This document shows positions 8,224-15,954 of a DNA stretch of 64,000 bases, in pieces; position 1 is the stretch's first letter, and the number at the start of each line of letters is the position of its first letter. Location of the stretch: positions 2,666,001 through 2,730,000 of the forward strand of contig NC_009922.1 of the NCBI RefSeq assembly GCF_000018325.1, given 5' to 3'. The notes beneath the pieces are model-generated. The model had not been told where the DNA came from, did not search any database, and was given only the letters and a program-made list of their open reading frames with translations. The translations under genes were made by a program, and so were the position numbers. This DNA is from Alkaliphilus oremlandii OhILAs. Its GTDB lineage: Bacteria > Bacillota > Clostridia > Peptostreptococcales > Natronincolaceae.

Positions 8224-8838
8224 TTAATGATTTTTTAATATCGGAGATACTCTTTTATAAATGAGCAATGTAATAAAAGCAATAAATGCCCCTTTAAAAA
8301 TATTAAACGGTGAGATTCCATATAGTACTAGGGTCTTCACGTCAACGATTCTGCTGTTGAGCACGGTTCCCATCTGTACAATGGTATCCATGGGCATAAA
8401 AGCAGAGTAGAAAGGCAGTGTAATATACGTATTTACGATTGCACCGATGACAGTCATTGAGATTGTAGCCACAGTTAATCCGATCAATGCATGTTTACGA
8501 TCTTTCTTTCTATGGTAGATGATCGCTGCTGGTACAACGTAAGCAGCTCCAACTAAAAAGTTTGCTAATTCTCCAACACCACCGGTTTGGGTCTTGGTTA
8601 GATGCAGCATTACCTTTACTAACTGAATCAATGCTCCTGCCACAGGACCTAGTGCAAATCCTCCTAAAAGTGCAGGAATATCACTGAAATCGAGCTTTAA
8701 GAAACCTGGGAACATTGGCAGTGGAAAATCCATCGCCATTAAAATAAATGCGATTACCGCCAAAACCGAAATTTTTACCAAGCTGTTTGTTGTAAGTTTC
8801 TTTCTGCTTACAGACATTGTTTTTGTTGTTTTTTCCAT
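8224..8838 (-). CDS. ribU: ECF transporter substrate-binding (S) component, riboflavin, RibU-type
   Basis: A 204-residue integral membrane protein with about six hydrophobic segments and the ECF S-component pattern KISVLAVIAFILMAMDFPLP near the N-terminus. It also has DIPALLGGFALGPVAGALI and GELANFLVG, as in RibU. S components bind the vitamin and join the shared EcfAA'T module, which is not in this window. The ATG at 8838 follows a perfect AGGAGG; an in-frame upstream start would lie before this site. The FMN riboswitch directly upstream strongly supports riboflavin or FMN precursor as substrate. Confidence 0.93.
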   Translation of the reverse strand: MEKTTKTMSVSRKKLTTNSLVKISVLAVIAFILMAMDFPLPMFPGFLKLDFSDIPALLGGFALGPVAGALIQLVKVMLHLTKTQTGGVGELANFLVGAAYVVPAAIIYHRKKDRKHALIGLTVATISMTVIGAIVNTYITLPFYSAFMPMDTIVQMGTVLNSRIVDVKTLVLYGISPFNIFKGAFIAFITLLIYKRVSPILKNH

Positions 8839-8941
8839 AATTTTTCCTCCTATTTTTATAAATATTAGAGGAGAAATCATCAAAGAGGAAGTCCATCCGC
8901 CCTGCAATATTAGCTAAAACCAAAGTTGTCACCACGACAGA

Positions 8942-8976
8942 TCAAAAAAAGCCCCAGAAAAATATTTCCAGGGCTT
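8942..8976 (-). terminator. Riboswitch expression-platform terminator
   Basis: On the minus strand, AGCCCTGG and CTGGGGCT form a hairpin followed by a run of seven T (plus-strand 8944-8976). It lies between the FMN aptamer and the ribU start, so FMN binding is expected to stop transcription before ribU. Confidence 0.85.
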
Positions 8977-8999
8977 AAATATACAAAACAACCTCTTTT

Positions 9000-9111
9000 T
9001 CTTCTCCCATCCAGACTTTACTGTCGGTACTGGAATCTCACCAGTTCAATCGATGTATATCGAGTCGCGGACTATACCGCCGGTCGGGAATTTCACCCTG
9101 CCCTGAAGAAT
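9000..9111 (-). promoter_or_regulatory. FMN riboswitch (RFN element)
   Basis: Read on the minus strand, the strongly conserved RFN blocks are present in order: GGGCAGGGTGAAATTCCC, GACCGGCGGTA, AGTCCGCGACTC, GATTCCAGTACCGACAG, and AAAGTCTGGATGGGAGAAG. The outer stem pairs TTCTTC with GAAGAA. It is a canonical six-helix FMN aptamer in front of ribU, with a downstream terminator as its expression platform. Confidence 0.98.
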
Positions 9112-9137
9112 CATATTCAATTAATTCTTGCATCTAT

Positions 9138-9166
9138 AGTATATACCGTCTTTTCCTATAAATCAA
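9138..9166 (-). promoter_or_regulatory. Sigma-A promoter of the riboswitch-ribU transcript
   Basis: TTGATT at 9161-9166 and TATACT at 9138-9143 (minus strand) are separated by exactly 17 bases. Transcription would start about 20 bases before the FMN aptamer. Confidence 0.75.
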
Positions 9167-9250
9167 TCCCTATTCTAGGAATCTCTTATAAATTATTCGT
9201 AGCAATACGACACAATTATCGCTTTGCTCATGGATCCTTCTACTAATTTG

Positions 9251-9736
9251 TTATCTTTGTTTTTTAAGTTTGCTGAGGTTCAACTCCCCTTCCAAGGTAA
9301 AGTTATATTTCAAGCAAACATAGATTAATGTAGCCATTATGAGTAGCTGTGGGAGAAATATCAAGACTCTGATCCAATCCCTCGTCATAATTTCCATCAA
9401 GGAGATCCCCATTAGCCTAGGAATAATCGCAATGAGCGGTGTTTCGATTAAACTGCTAATAACAACTCCGATAATGATGCTTAAGGTAGATAGCTTGATG
9501 GAAACTCCCATAATCCGCCATACCAATAGGGACATCGTCGCAGCTTGCAAAATGACATGAAGTCCAAATCCCACATGTTTTCTGATATAATACGATGCTA
9601 CCCCTTGAATTATTGCAATCAAAGCAACTTTTATAAATGGAGGACGAATTCCAACTAGAATCAGACCTAAGGATATTATTAATGCTGCTTCTGGTATGGA
9701 TCCGAAAATAACCACATTGATAGGCATTTGTTCCAT
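9251..9736 (-). CDS. Hypothetical integral membrane protein, 161 aa
   Basis: I do not recognise a family with certainty. Four or five hydrophobic segments cover residues 8-145, and a short basic C-terminal tail (LSKLKKQR) suggests a cytoplasmic end. There is no lipobox and no obvious catalytic motif. The general look (EAALIISLGLILVGIRP near the start) recalls membrane modules of accessory sensor proteins in clostridia, but without a kinase domain. It lies 40 bases after the amidohydrolase gene on the same strand, so the two may be co-transcribed, and upstream of the FMN riboswitch promoter. The ribosome site AGAGG is moderate. Confidence 0.6.
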   Translation of the reverse strand: MEQMPINVVIFGSIPEAALIISLGLILVGIRPPFIKVALIAIIQGVASYYIRKHVGFGLHVILQAATMSLLVWRIMGVSIKLSTLSIIIGVVISSLIETPLIAIIPRLMGISLMEIMTRDWIRVLIFLPQLLIMATLIYVCLKYNFTLEGELNLSKLKKQR

Positions 9737-9776
9737 CAGAATAACCTCTTTTCCCCCGTTTTTCTATCTGTATTTT

Positions 9777-10937
9777 TTATTTTTTTCTATACACAATATT
9801 GCCATCAATCATTGTGCAAACAACGGATGCTTGAATATCAAAAGGATGTCCATCCCATATAACGATGTCTGCATCCTTACCAACCGCAAGGCTTCCCACC
9901 TTATGATCAATTCCTAAGATTTCCGCTGGATGAATAGTGATGGCTTTCAGTGCTTCTTCTTCTGGTAAACCGGCTTTTGCAGATAATCCCGCACACAAAG
10001 GAAGGTAGTGCACAGGAATGACTGGATGATCCGTCATAATTGCAATCTTAACACCAGCTTCCCATAAAGCCTTTGGTGTATCAAAAGTTTTATTGATCAG
10101 CTCAAACTTAGAGCGATCACCAAAGGTAGGTCCTACAACGGCTGGCAAACCTTCTTCTGCGATATAGTCCGCAATTAAATGACCCTCTGTACAATGCTCC
10201 AATGTAATTCGAACACCGAATTCCTTGGCAATTCTTATGGAAGTGAAGATATCATCCGCTCTATGGGCATGGGCCTTTAATGGAATTTTTCCTTCCAGAA
10301 CATCCATAAGCGCTTCCATTTTCATATCGAAGGTCGGTGCCTTCGATGGATCTTCCTTCGCCTCCAATTTCTTTCTTTGATATTCCTTTGCCTTCATTAA
10401 AGTTTCTCTTAATAAAGCCGCTGTTGCCATTCGAGTCATCGGCATGGTTTTTTTCTCGTTATAAACCCTCTTTGGGTTTTCTCCAAAGGCAATTTTCATA
10501 GCAGAAGGTGCCTCAATAATCATATCATCAATTCTTTTGCCATAGGTCTTAATGGAAGCAAATTGTCCACCGATCACGTTGGCACTTCCAGGACCCGTGG
10601 ATACAGTAGTAATACCACCTTCATAGGCTTCTTGAAAGGTTCGATCCATTGGATTGATACTATCAATACTTCTAAGCTGCGGTGTAATCGGGTCCGTCAT
10701 TTCATTCCCATCGGCACCTTCAAATCCAATGGCATCCTCCCACATGCCCAAATGGCAATGTGCATCGATCATCCCTGGAAATACAAGCTTCCCTTCTGCA
10801 TCTATTATTTCAGCATCAAATGGCGCTACAATATCATTTCCTATTTCTTTAATTTTGCCATCTTCAACTAAAATAGAGCCTTTTTCAATCATATTTCCTG
10901 CCATGGTATAAATTTTCCCATTTTTAATTAAAATCAT
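9777..10937 (-). CDS. Amidohydrolase, imidazolonepropionase-like
   Basis: A metal-dependent hydrolase of the amidohydrolase superfamily, 386 residues. A small N-terminal beta domain (ILIKNGKIYTMAG) precedes the TIM barrel. Metal ligands: H-x-H in PGMIDAHCHLG, histidines in LKAHAHR and LEHCTEGH, and Asp in IMTDHPV. The C-terminus returns to the composite beta domain (GKDADIVIWDGHPFD). It belongs to the group close to imidazolonepropionase/prolidase-like enzymes; the substrate cannot be read from sequence. The start at 10937 follows AGGGGGAG by five bases. It is upstream of the 161-residue membrane protein. Confidence 0.88.
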   Translation of the reverse strand: MILIKNGKIYTMAGNMIEKGSILVEDGKIKEIGNDIVAPFDAEIIDAEGKLVFPGMIDAHCHLGMWEDAIGFEGADGNEMTDPITPQLRSIDSINPMDRTFQEAYEGGITTVSTGPGSANVIGGQFASIKTYGKRIDDMIIEAPSAMKIAFGENPKRVYNEKKTMPMTRMATAALLRETLMKAKEYQRKKLEAKEDPSKAPTFDMKMEALMDVLEGKIPLKAHAHRADDIFTSIRIAKEFGVRITLEHCTEGHLIADYIAEEGLPAVVGPTFGDRSKFELINKTFDTPKALWEAGVKIAIMTDHPVIPVHYLPLCAGLSAKAGLPEEEALKAITIHPAEILGIDHKVGSLAVGKDADIVIWDGHPFDIQASVVCTMIDGNIVYRKK

Positions 10938-11045
10938 AGCATCTCCCCCTCTATTGTGATATGCCAATACTTCCACATATCTACAGAAAATTCCTGCAAT
11001 ATCTTCTTAGAAAACAAAATTTATTCCATTGGTCCTATAAGGATT

Positions 11046-13202
11046 TTACTGTACTTGCTTTATGCTCAATGAGATTTTTCCACGTTCAATATCTAAACCA
11101 ATAATTTTAACTTTCACTTCGTCTCCAACGGATACTACATCCATTGCGTTCTTTACAAATCTGTTGCTTAGCTCTGAAACGTGGACAAGACCATCCTGCT
11201 TTACTCCAATATCTACAAAGGCACCAAAATCCACCACATTTCGAACCGTACCGGGCATAATCATATCCAGCTTTAAATCTTCCATTTTTAGTACATCACT
11301 TTTAAACAACGGCTTCGGCATCTCTTCTCTCGGATCCCGCCCCGGTTTTTTTAGTTCCTGCACAATATCCTGCAGCGTAAGCTCTCCAATACCCAGCTCC
11401 TCTGCAACCAGCTTATAGTTTCCGATGGCAGCGTCGATCTCCTTCAGTCTACCGTTTCGAACGTCATCTTCACTGTAGCCAAGCTTCTTTATCAGCTTCA
11501 AGGTGATTTCGTAGGATTCTGGATGCACAGCCGTATTGTCCAGCGGATGATCGCCATCGGATATTCTTAAAAATCCTGCGCATTGTTCAAAAGCTTTGTC
11601 CCCTAATCGCTTTACCTTTGCAAGTTCCTTTCTATTTTTAAACTTACCATTCTCTTCTCTATACTTTACGATATTTTTCGCAATAGAAGGGGTAATCCCA
11701 GAAACATACTGTAGGAGCGATGGGGTTGCAATATTTAAATCCACACCTACAGAGTTTACACAGTCCTCCACCACATTCTTTAGGGTTTCTCCAAGCTTTG
11801 TTTGGTTTAAATCGTGCTGATACTGACCAACACCGATGCTCTTTGGATCAATCTTCACTAGCTCAGCTAGAGGGTCCTGTAGCCTTCTCCCAATGGAAAT
11901 AGCCCCTCGAATAGAAACATCAATGTCTGGATACTCCTCTGTAGCAAGCTTAGAAGCAGAATAAACGGAAGCCCCGGCTTCACTTACAATGGTGTAGTAA
12001 ACTTCCCTATTTGGGATTTCCTTTATAATCTCAGCCACCAAAAGCTCCGTCTCTCTAGAAGCTGTCCCGTTTCCTATAGGGATGATGTCAATATTATATT
12101 TTTCAATCAGCTCTTTAATAACTTTTTTTGATTCCTCTGTTTTATGGTGTGGTGCATTGGGATAAATGGTCGTATAATCCAATAGCTTCCCTGTTTGATC
12201 CAGTATGGCGATCTTACAGCCTGTTCGATAGCTTGGATCGATGGCTAAAACCATCACATCCTTTACGGGAGCAATCAATAAAAGAGGCTTTGTATTCTTC
12301 CCAAATACCTTGATGGCCTCATCTTCCGCCCTTTCAGTCAGCAAGCTTCTAATTTCCCGCTCTATAGAAGGTCCAATTAAACGCTTATAAGAATCCTCTA
12401 CGGCTTCCTGTAATACGATTTTAGTTATTGCAGCATTATTTTTTATAACGGATTTTATGAGATATTCAAGAATCTCTTCATCGGGGCTCACCAGTTTTAC
12501 CTTCAGCTTTTTCTCATTTTCTCCCCGATTTAAAGCCAAGATTCTATGATTTGCAATCTTATGAACGCCTTCGCTAAAATCGTAGTACATTTCATAAACC
12601 GTTTTTTCTTCACTGTCCACGGCTTCACTTTTTATGATGCCGTTCGTTAAGTTCAACTTCCGAATATTCTCTCTGTAAGCTGCATCGTCGGATACAATCT
12701 CTGCAATGATATCCTTTGCACCGCTTACCGCATCCTCTACGGTGTTGACTTCCAATTCCTCATTTAAAAAGGGCATCGCTAGCTCTTCCATTGTTCCAGT
12801 GGTAATTTCTTGGTTTAATATGAGCTCCGCCAGTGGCTCTAGTCCCTTTTCCTTTGCAATAATGGCTCTCGTTCTTCTTTTTGCTTTAAATGGTCGATAG
12901 AGATCCTCTATTTTTTGTAAAACCTTTGCGGCTAATATTTCGCCTCGAAGATCCTCTGTTAGCTTTCCTTGCTCCTCAATCAAGCGAATCACTTCTTCTT
13001 TTCTAGCTTCCAGATTTCTTAAATAAGTAAGTCTGTCATAAAGATCTCGCAATATCTCATCACTTAATCCACCGGTCATTTCCTTTCGATATCGAGCAAT
13101 AAAGGGAATTGTATTTCCTTCATCTATTAATTGAAGTGTATTTTGAACCTGTGTTTGTTTAATACCAAATTCTTTAATCAGCTGATTTATAATAATATCC
13201 AT
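11046..13202 (-). CDS. tex: Tex, RNA-binding transcription accessory protein
   Basis: A 718-residue cytoplasmic nucleic-acid-binding protein conserved across bacteria and implicated in transcription and stress tolerance. Domain order as in the family: N-terminal helical Tex domain, YqgF/RNase H-like fold from about residue 320 (VLAIDPSYRTGCKIAILD, GNGTASRETE), helix-hairpin-helix region around 490-560 (LLQYVSGITPSIAKNIVKYRE), and a C-terminal S1 domain from about 640 (GTVRNVVDFGAFVDIGVKQ). Full length. It is transcribed alone; a dispersed repeat and the fliS2 terminator lie upstream of it. Confidence 0.95.
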   Translation of the reverse strand: MDIIINQLIKEFGIKQTQVQNTLQLIDEGNTIPFIARYRKEMTGGLSDEILRDLYDRLTYLRNLEARKEEVIRLIEEQGKLTEDLRGEILAAKVLQKIEDLYRPFKAKRRTRAIIAKEKGLEPLAELILNQEITTGTMEELAMPFLNEELEVNTVEDAVSGAKDIIAEIVSDDAAYRENIRKLNLTNGIIKSEAVDSEEKTVYEMYYDFSEGVHKIANHRILALNRGENEKKLKVKLVSPDEEILEYLIKSVIKNNAAITKIVLQEAVEDSYKRLIGPSIEREIRSLLTERAEDEAIKVFGKNTKPLLLIAPVKDVMVLAIDPSYRTGCKIAILDQTGKLLDYTTIYPNAPHHKTEESKKVIKELIEKYNIDIIPIGNGTASRETELLVAEIIKEIPNREVYYTIVSEAGASVYSASKLATEEYPDIDVSIRGAISIGRRLQDPLAELVKIDPKSIGVGQYQHDLNQTKLGETLKNVVEDCVNSVGVDLNIATPSLLQYVSGITPSIAKNIVKYREENGKFKNRKELAKVKRLGDKAFEQCAGFLRISDGDHPLDNTAVHPESYEITLKLIKKLGYSEDDVRNGRLKEIDAAIGNYKLVAEELGIGELTLQDIVQELKKPGRDPREEMPKPLFKSDVLKMEDLKLDMIMPGTVRNVVDFGAFVDIGVKQDGLVHVSELSNRFVKNAMDVVSVGDEVKVKIIGLDIERGKISLSIKQVQ

Positions 13203-13254
13203 AAAAGGCTCCTTCCATGTTTTTAATAAACTTATTATACCATAAGGTCAGTGA

Positions 13255-13338
13255 AAAAAAAATTTGTTCGCTCAAGCTCACAAACTTTATGTCGCACTCA
13301 ACTCTAGGTAGCGCTTAGAGTTTCAAGTGCTTAAAATA
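13255..13338 (-). repeat. Dispersed intergenic repeat, copy 1
   Basis: About 84 bases, present again at 33837-33918 and 38012-38095 (there on the plus strand). Shared blocks include AGCACTTGAAAC, GTGCGACATAAAGTTTGTGA and GCGAACAAA. The copy contains two inverted repeats, CTCTA/TAGAG and AAGTTTG/CAAA-type. It lies between the terminator of the fliS-like gene and tex. Confidence 0.8.
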
Positions 13339-13339
13339 A

Positions 13340-13390
13340 GAAAAAAACATCTCAGTAAGAAAGATTTTAATCCTTCTCACCAAGATGCTT
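13340..13390 (-). terminator. Terminator of the second flagellin-fliS operon
   Basis: A long imperfect hairpin (CATCT at 13349-13353 with AGATG at 13383-13387, inner GAGAAGGAT/ATCTTTCTTA-type pairing) is followed on the minus strand by seven T. It lies about 20 bases after the stop of the fliS-like gene. Confidence 0.8.
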
Positions 13391-13409
13391 TTAAAAATAT
13401 CGGATCATT

Positions 13410-13895
13410 TTATCCTCGTTTCCAGCGATCGTCGTTGTTGATGACATAATCATTCAACTGACCTTTCCCGTAGGTCATTCCTGCAACGATGGAGGGTCTG
13501 TTGATAGCTGCACTCACAGGTGATTGAGGCGCTGCCTCTTCATCTTTCTCTCCAAGGGCTTGCCACGCCTCATATAGGGGTGTAATCACCTTGATGGCTT
13601 CTTCCAGCTTTGCAGTGCTGTCCTTTATCTCAGCCTCTGTTACCAGCTTATTTGTGTAGATATAGAGCCCTCGTAAATTTCCTGCAATTTCAGAGTCTCC
13701 TTGGGTTGTTGCCAAAAGCTCCGATAATATGGCTCTCGATTTATTGATATCGTGATCAATGGCAGCCTTGTCCTTCTGATTCATAGCACAGATGGCAGAC
13801 TTCATGGTATCTATTAAACCTTCATACATCAGTGCCACCAGCTGAGCCTCATTTGCATTGGCTACCCGATTGGCTAGATATTCTTTTTCAATCAT
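13410..13895 (-). CDS. FliS-like flagellin export chaperone (paralogue)
   Basis: Residues 1-125 form the helical FliS bundle: EYLANRVANANEAQLVALMYEGLIDTM matches the FliS N-terminal helix region, and IAGNLRGLYIYTNKLVTEAEIKD matches the core. The protein (161 aa) has a C-terminal extension ending in INRPSIVAGMTYGKGQLNDY, not seen in the 126-residue FliS at 28599-28979. FliS keeps flagellin monomeric before export. This gene starts 16 bases after the large flagellin stop with a GAGGTGA ribosome site, so it is most likely that flagellin's dedicated chaperone. Confidence 0.85.
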   Translation of the reverse strand: MIEKEYLANRVANANEAQLVALMYEGLIDTMKSAICAMNQKDKAAIDHDINKSRAILSELLATTQGDSEIAGNLRGLYIYTNKLVTEAEIKDSTAKLEEAIKVITPLYEAWQALGEKDEEAAPQSPVSAAINRPSIVAGMTYGKGQLNDYVINNDDRWKRG

Positions 13896-13911
13896 AGCTT
13901 CACCTCATCCA

Positions 13912-15528
13912 TTAGCTATTTAAAAGCTGCAATACCGTTTGCGGTCTTTGGTTCGCTTGTGCAAGCATAGAAGTACCTGCTTGAATTAAGATATTATACT
14001 TCGTAAATTCAGACATTTCCAGTGCCATATCTGTATCTTCAATACGAGATAAAGCAGCTGTTAAGTTTTCTCCCGTATTCTCTAAGTTTGCAGCGGTGTA
14101 CTCTAATCTATTTTGGATCGCTCCGAGAGAACCTCTCATTTCAGCTACTTTTATAATGGCGTTGTCAAATACAGTGATTGCTGATGTTGCATACGCTTCT
14201 GTAGAAACATTGATAGCATGCTCAATGGTACTTGCAGAAAGTCCATCAGTTACATCCATACTTTCATGGAAAGCTGCGCCTTTTACACCTGTATTTCCAT
14301 CTGGAGTAGATGAACTGATTCCTAGTTTAAAGGATCGAATATCTCCTACGGTTAATCTAAATCCTTGACCTTGATTCGGTCCAACTTGAAGGTTCGTAAC
14401 GAATTCCTTCGGTGTTCCTTCAACAAAGATTGCATGACCCTTGAATCCAGTTTCTACAGCTTCAAAAATCAATCTTCCTTTATCCGGTCCATCTACTGAA
14501 GTATCTATTCTTGCATCACCTGTGCCTGGCTTGATTCCTTCAAATTCCATATCATTTATTTGCTGTATAATGTCGGTAACATCTTTATAAGCAGATGCTG
14601 TACTATCATAAATATCAATCGGTCGATTAGATCCTGTATAGGGTCCTTTGCTACTATCATAGAATTCAACTTTATCCTTGCCAATCACTAAACTAGAACC
14701 TGCTTCAGGTAGACCATCAAAGTAAACAGTAGATTTCGCATTTCCTGCATTTATTTCCGCTGTTCCGTATACAGGCGCTGTTATACCGGCAAGACCAAAA
14801 TCAGCCTTTGCAGAGCCATCAACGTAAATACTACTATTACCACCAATAGAGGTTGTTCTAATTTCAATATTACTCCCAGAAGTTATGATTGCTTCTCCTA
14901 AATCTCCAATTGCATTGTTAAGAGCGTCCAAACGGTCTTGTATACTTGCCCCAGAATCTAGATTGTTTAATCGAACGGTTCTTTCCTGTCCATCTATGAT
15001 GATTGTCAAATCCTTAGAGGTTAAATCTACACTAGATGTAATTGCACCATTTACGATTGCTGGCTTCCCTGTACTCATTCTATGTACCGTCGTGTTACTA
15101 TCTGGCCCTTCATTTCCTCTTAATAATTTTCTCGTATTAAACTCTGTTCCATTGGCAATACGATTGACCTCTGAAGTTAATTGGTTCACCTCATCTTGAA
15201 TCGCCTTACGATCTTGATCTGTTACAGTTCCATTGGCAGATTGTACTGCAAGCTCTCTCATACGTTGTAGCATGGAGTGAACTTCATTCATGGCCCCTTC
15301 TGCTGTTTGGATTAAGGAGATTCCGTCCATGGTGTTCTGAGCAGCTTTGGAAAGTCCTCTGATTTGCGCTTTCATTTTTTCTGAAATTGCCATTCCCGCT
15401 GCATCATCTGCCGCACGGTTTATTTTTTTACCAGAAGATAATCTCTCTAATACCTTTGCAGATACATTTGAATTTCTGTTTAACTGTCTATGTGCATTTA
15501 ATGCAGGTATATTATGGTTTATACGCAT
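13912..15528 (-). CDS. Flagellin with a large central insertion
   Basis: A 538-residue flagellin. The N-terminal D0/D1 (about 1-165: MRINHNIPALNAHRQLNRN, LSSGKKINRAADDAAGMAIS) and C-terminal D1/D0 (about 430-538, ending MLAQANQRPQTVLQLLNS) are well conserved. The 260-residue centre is beta-rich and Thr/Ser/Gly-rich and would form surface D2/D3 domains. The ATG at 15528 follows AAGGAGG; an in-frame start 17 codons upstream is before that site. A sigma-D-type promoter lies at 15606-15633. It differs from the short main flagellin at 57423-58235, so the filament may be a mixture. Confidence 0.95.
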   Translation of the reverse strand: MRINHNIPALNAHRQLNRNSNVSAKVLERLSSGKKINRAADDAAGMAISEKMKAQIRGLSKAAQNTMDGISLIQTAEGAMNEVHSMLQRMRELAVQSANGTVTDQDRKAIQDEVNQLTSEVNRIANGTEFNTRKLLRGNEGPDSNTTVHRMSTGKPAIVNGAITSSVDLTSKDLTIIIDGQERTVRLNNLDSGASIQDRLDALNNAIGDLGEAIITSGSNIEIRTTSIGGNSSIYVDGSAKADFGLAGITAPVYGTAEINAGNAKSTVYFDGLPEAGSSLVIGKDKVEFYDSSKGPYTGSNRPIDIYDSTASAYKDVTDIIQQINDMEFEGIKPGTGDARIDTSVDGPDKGRLIFEAVETGFKGHAIFVEGTPKEFVTNLQVGPNQGQGFRLTVGDIRSFKLGISSSTPDGNTGVKGAAFHESMDVTDGLSASTIEHAINVSTEAYATSAITVFDNAIIKVAEMRGSLGAIQNRLEYTAANLENTGENLTAALSRIEDTDMALEMSEFTKYNILIQAGTSMLAQANQRPQTVLQLLNS

Positions 15529-15605
15529 TTTGTTTCCTCCTTGGTCGGTAAATATATTCAATAAATTTTTATTTAACAATAGATTTAAAATTGCTTACAG
15601 TCTAT

Positions 15606-15633
15606 TTATCGACTGTTCTCATCAAAACCTTTA
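15606..15633 (-). promoter_or_regulatory. Sigma-D (flagellar) promoter of the large flagellin gene
   Basis: Minus-strand TAAA (15630-15633), 16-base spacer, GTCGATAA (15606-15613). This matches the Firmicute SigD consensus TAAA-N15-GCCGATAA with one change. It lies about 80 bases before the start codon and overlaps the upstream flhX region. Confidence 0.75.
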
Positions 15634-15641
15634 TACAATTC

Positions 15642-15938
15642 CTAGTAATATTTGGTGTATCTAGGATTTCCCTTCTTTTGGTCTATATTCTCTATAAAAA
15701 CTAGGACCTGAGCTACAATTTCATAAAGCTCTGGTGGTATTTCTGTCCCCACTTTAAACTGAATCAATTCCTTCACCAGCCTTTCATCCTCATAAATTGC
15801 AACTTCATTTTCCATCCCTTTTTCTATGATTTTATCTGCAACCACGCCCATTCCAGATGCAGTGATTACGGGGGCACGATCGTTTTCTACATCGTATTTG
15901 ATCGCTACGGCTTTCTTTCGCTTCAGTTGTTCTTCCAT
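15642..15938 (-). CDS. FlhX: stand-alone FlhB C-terminal-like protein
   Basis: 98 residues corresponding to the cytoplasmic C-terminal domain of FlhB/YscU, without the membrane part. Seen: KKAVAIKYDVENDRAPVITASGMG, where FlhB has its auto-cleaving NPTH loop (here not NPTH), then EVAIYEDERLVKELIQFKVGTEIPPELYEIVAQVLVFI, the classic FlhB-C helix. In Bacillus the homologue (YlqH/FlhX) can partly replace FlhB-C in export switching. It starts 16 bases after the FliK-like gene with a GGGGGTGGG ribosome site. Pairing with FliK-like protein matches the FliK-FlhB specificity switch. Confidence 0.88.
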   Translation of the reverse strand: MEEQLKRKKAVAIKYDVENDRAPVITASGMGVVADKIIEKGMENEVAIYEDERLVKELIQFKVGTEIPPELYEIVAQVLVFIENIDQKKGNPRYTKYY

Positions 15939-15954
15939 AGACCCACCCCCTAGT

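Noticed and set aside
8681..8935. Minus-strand ORF of 84 codons overlapping the start of ribU in another frame
   Set aside because: It ignores the AGGAGG that fits the ribU start and has no homology features.
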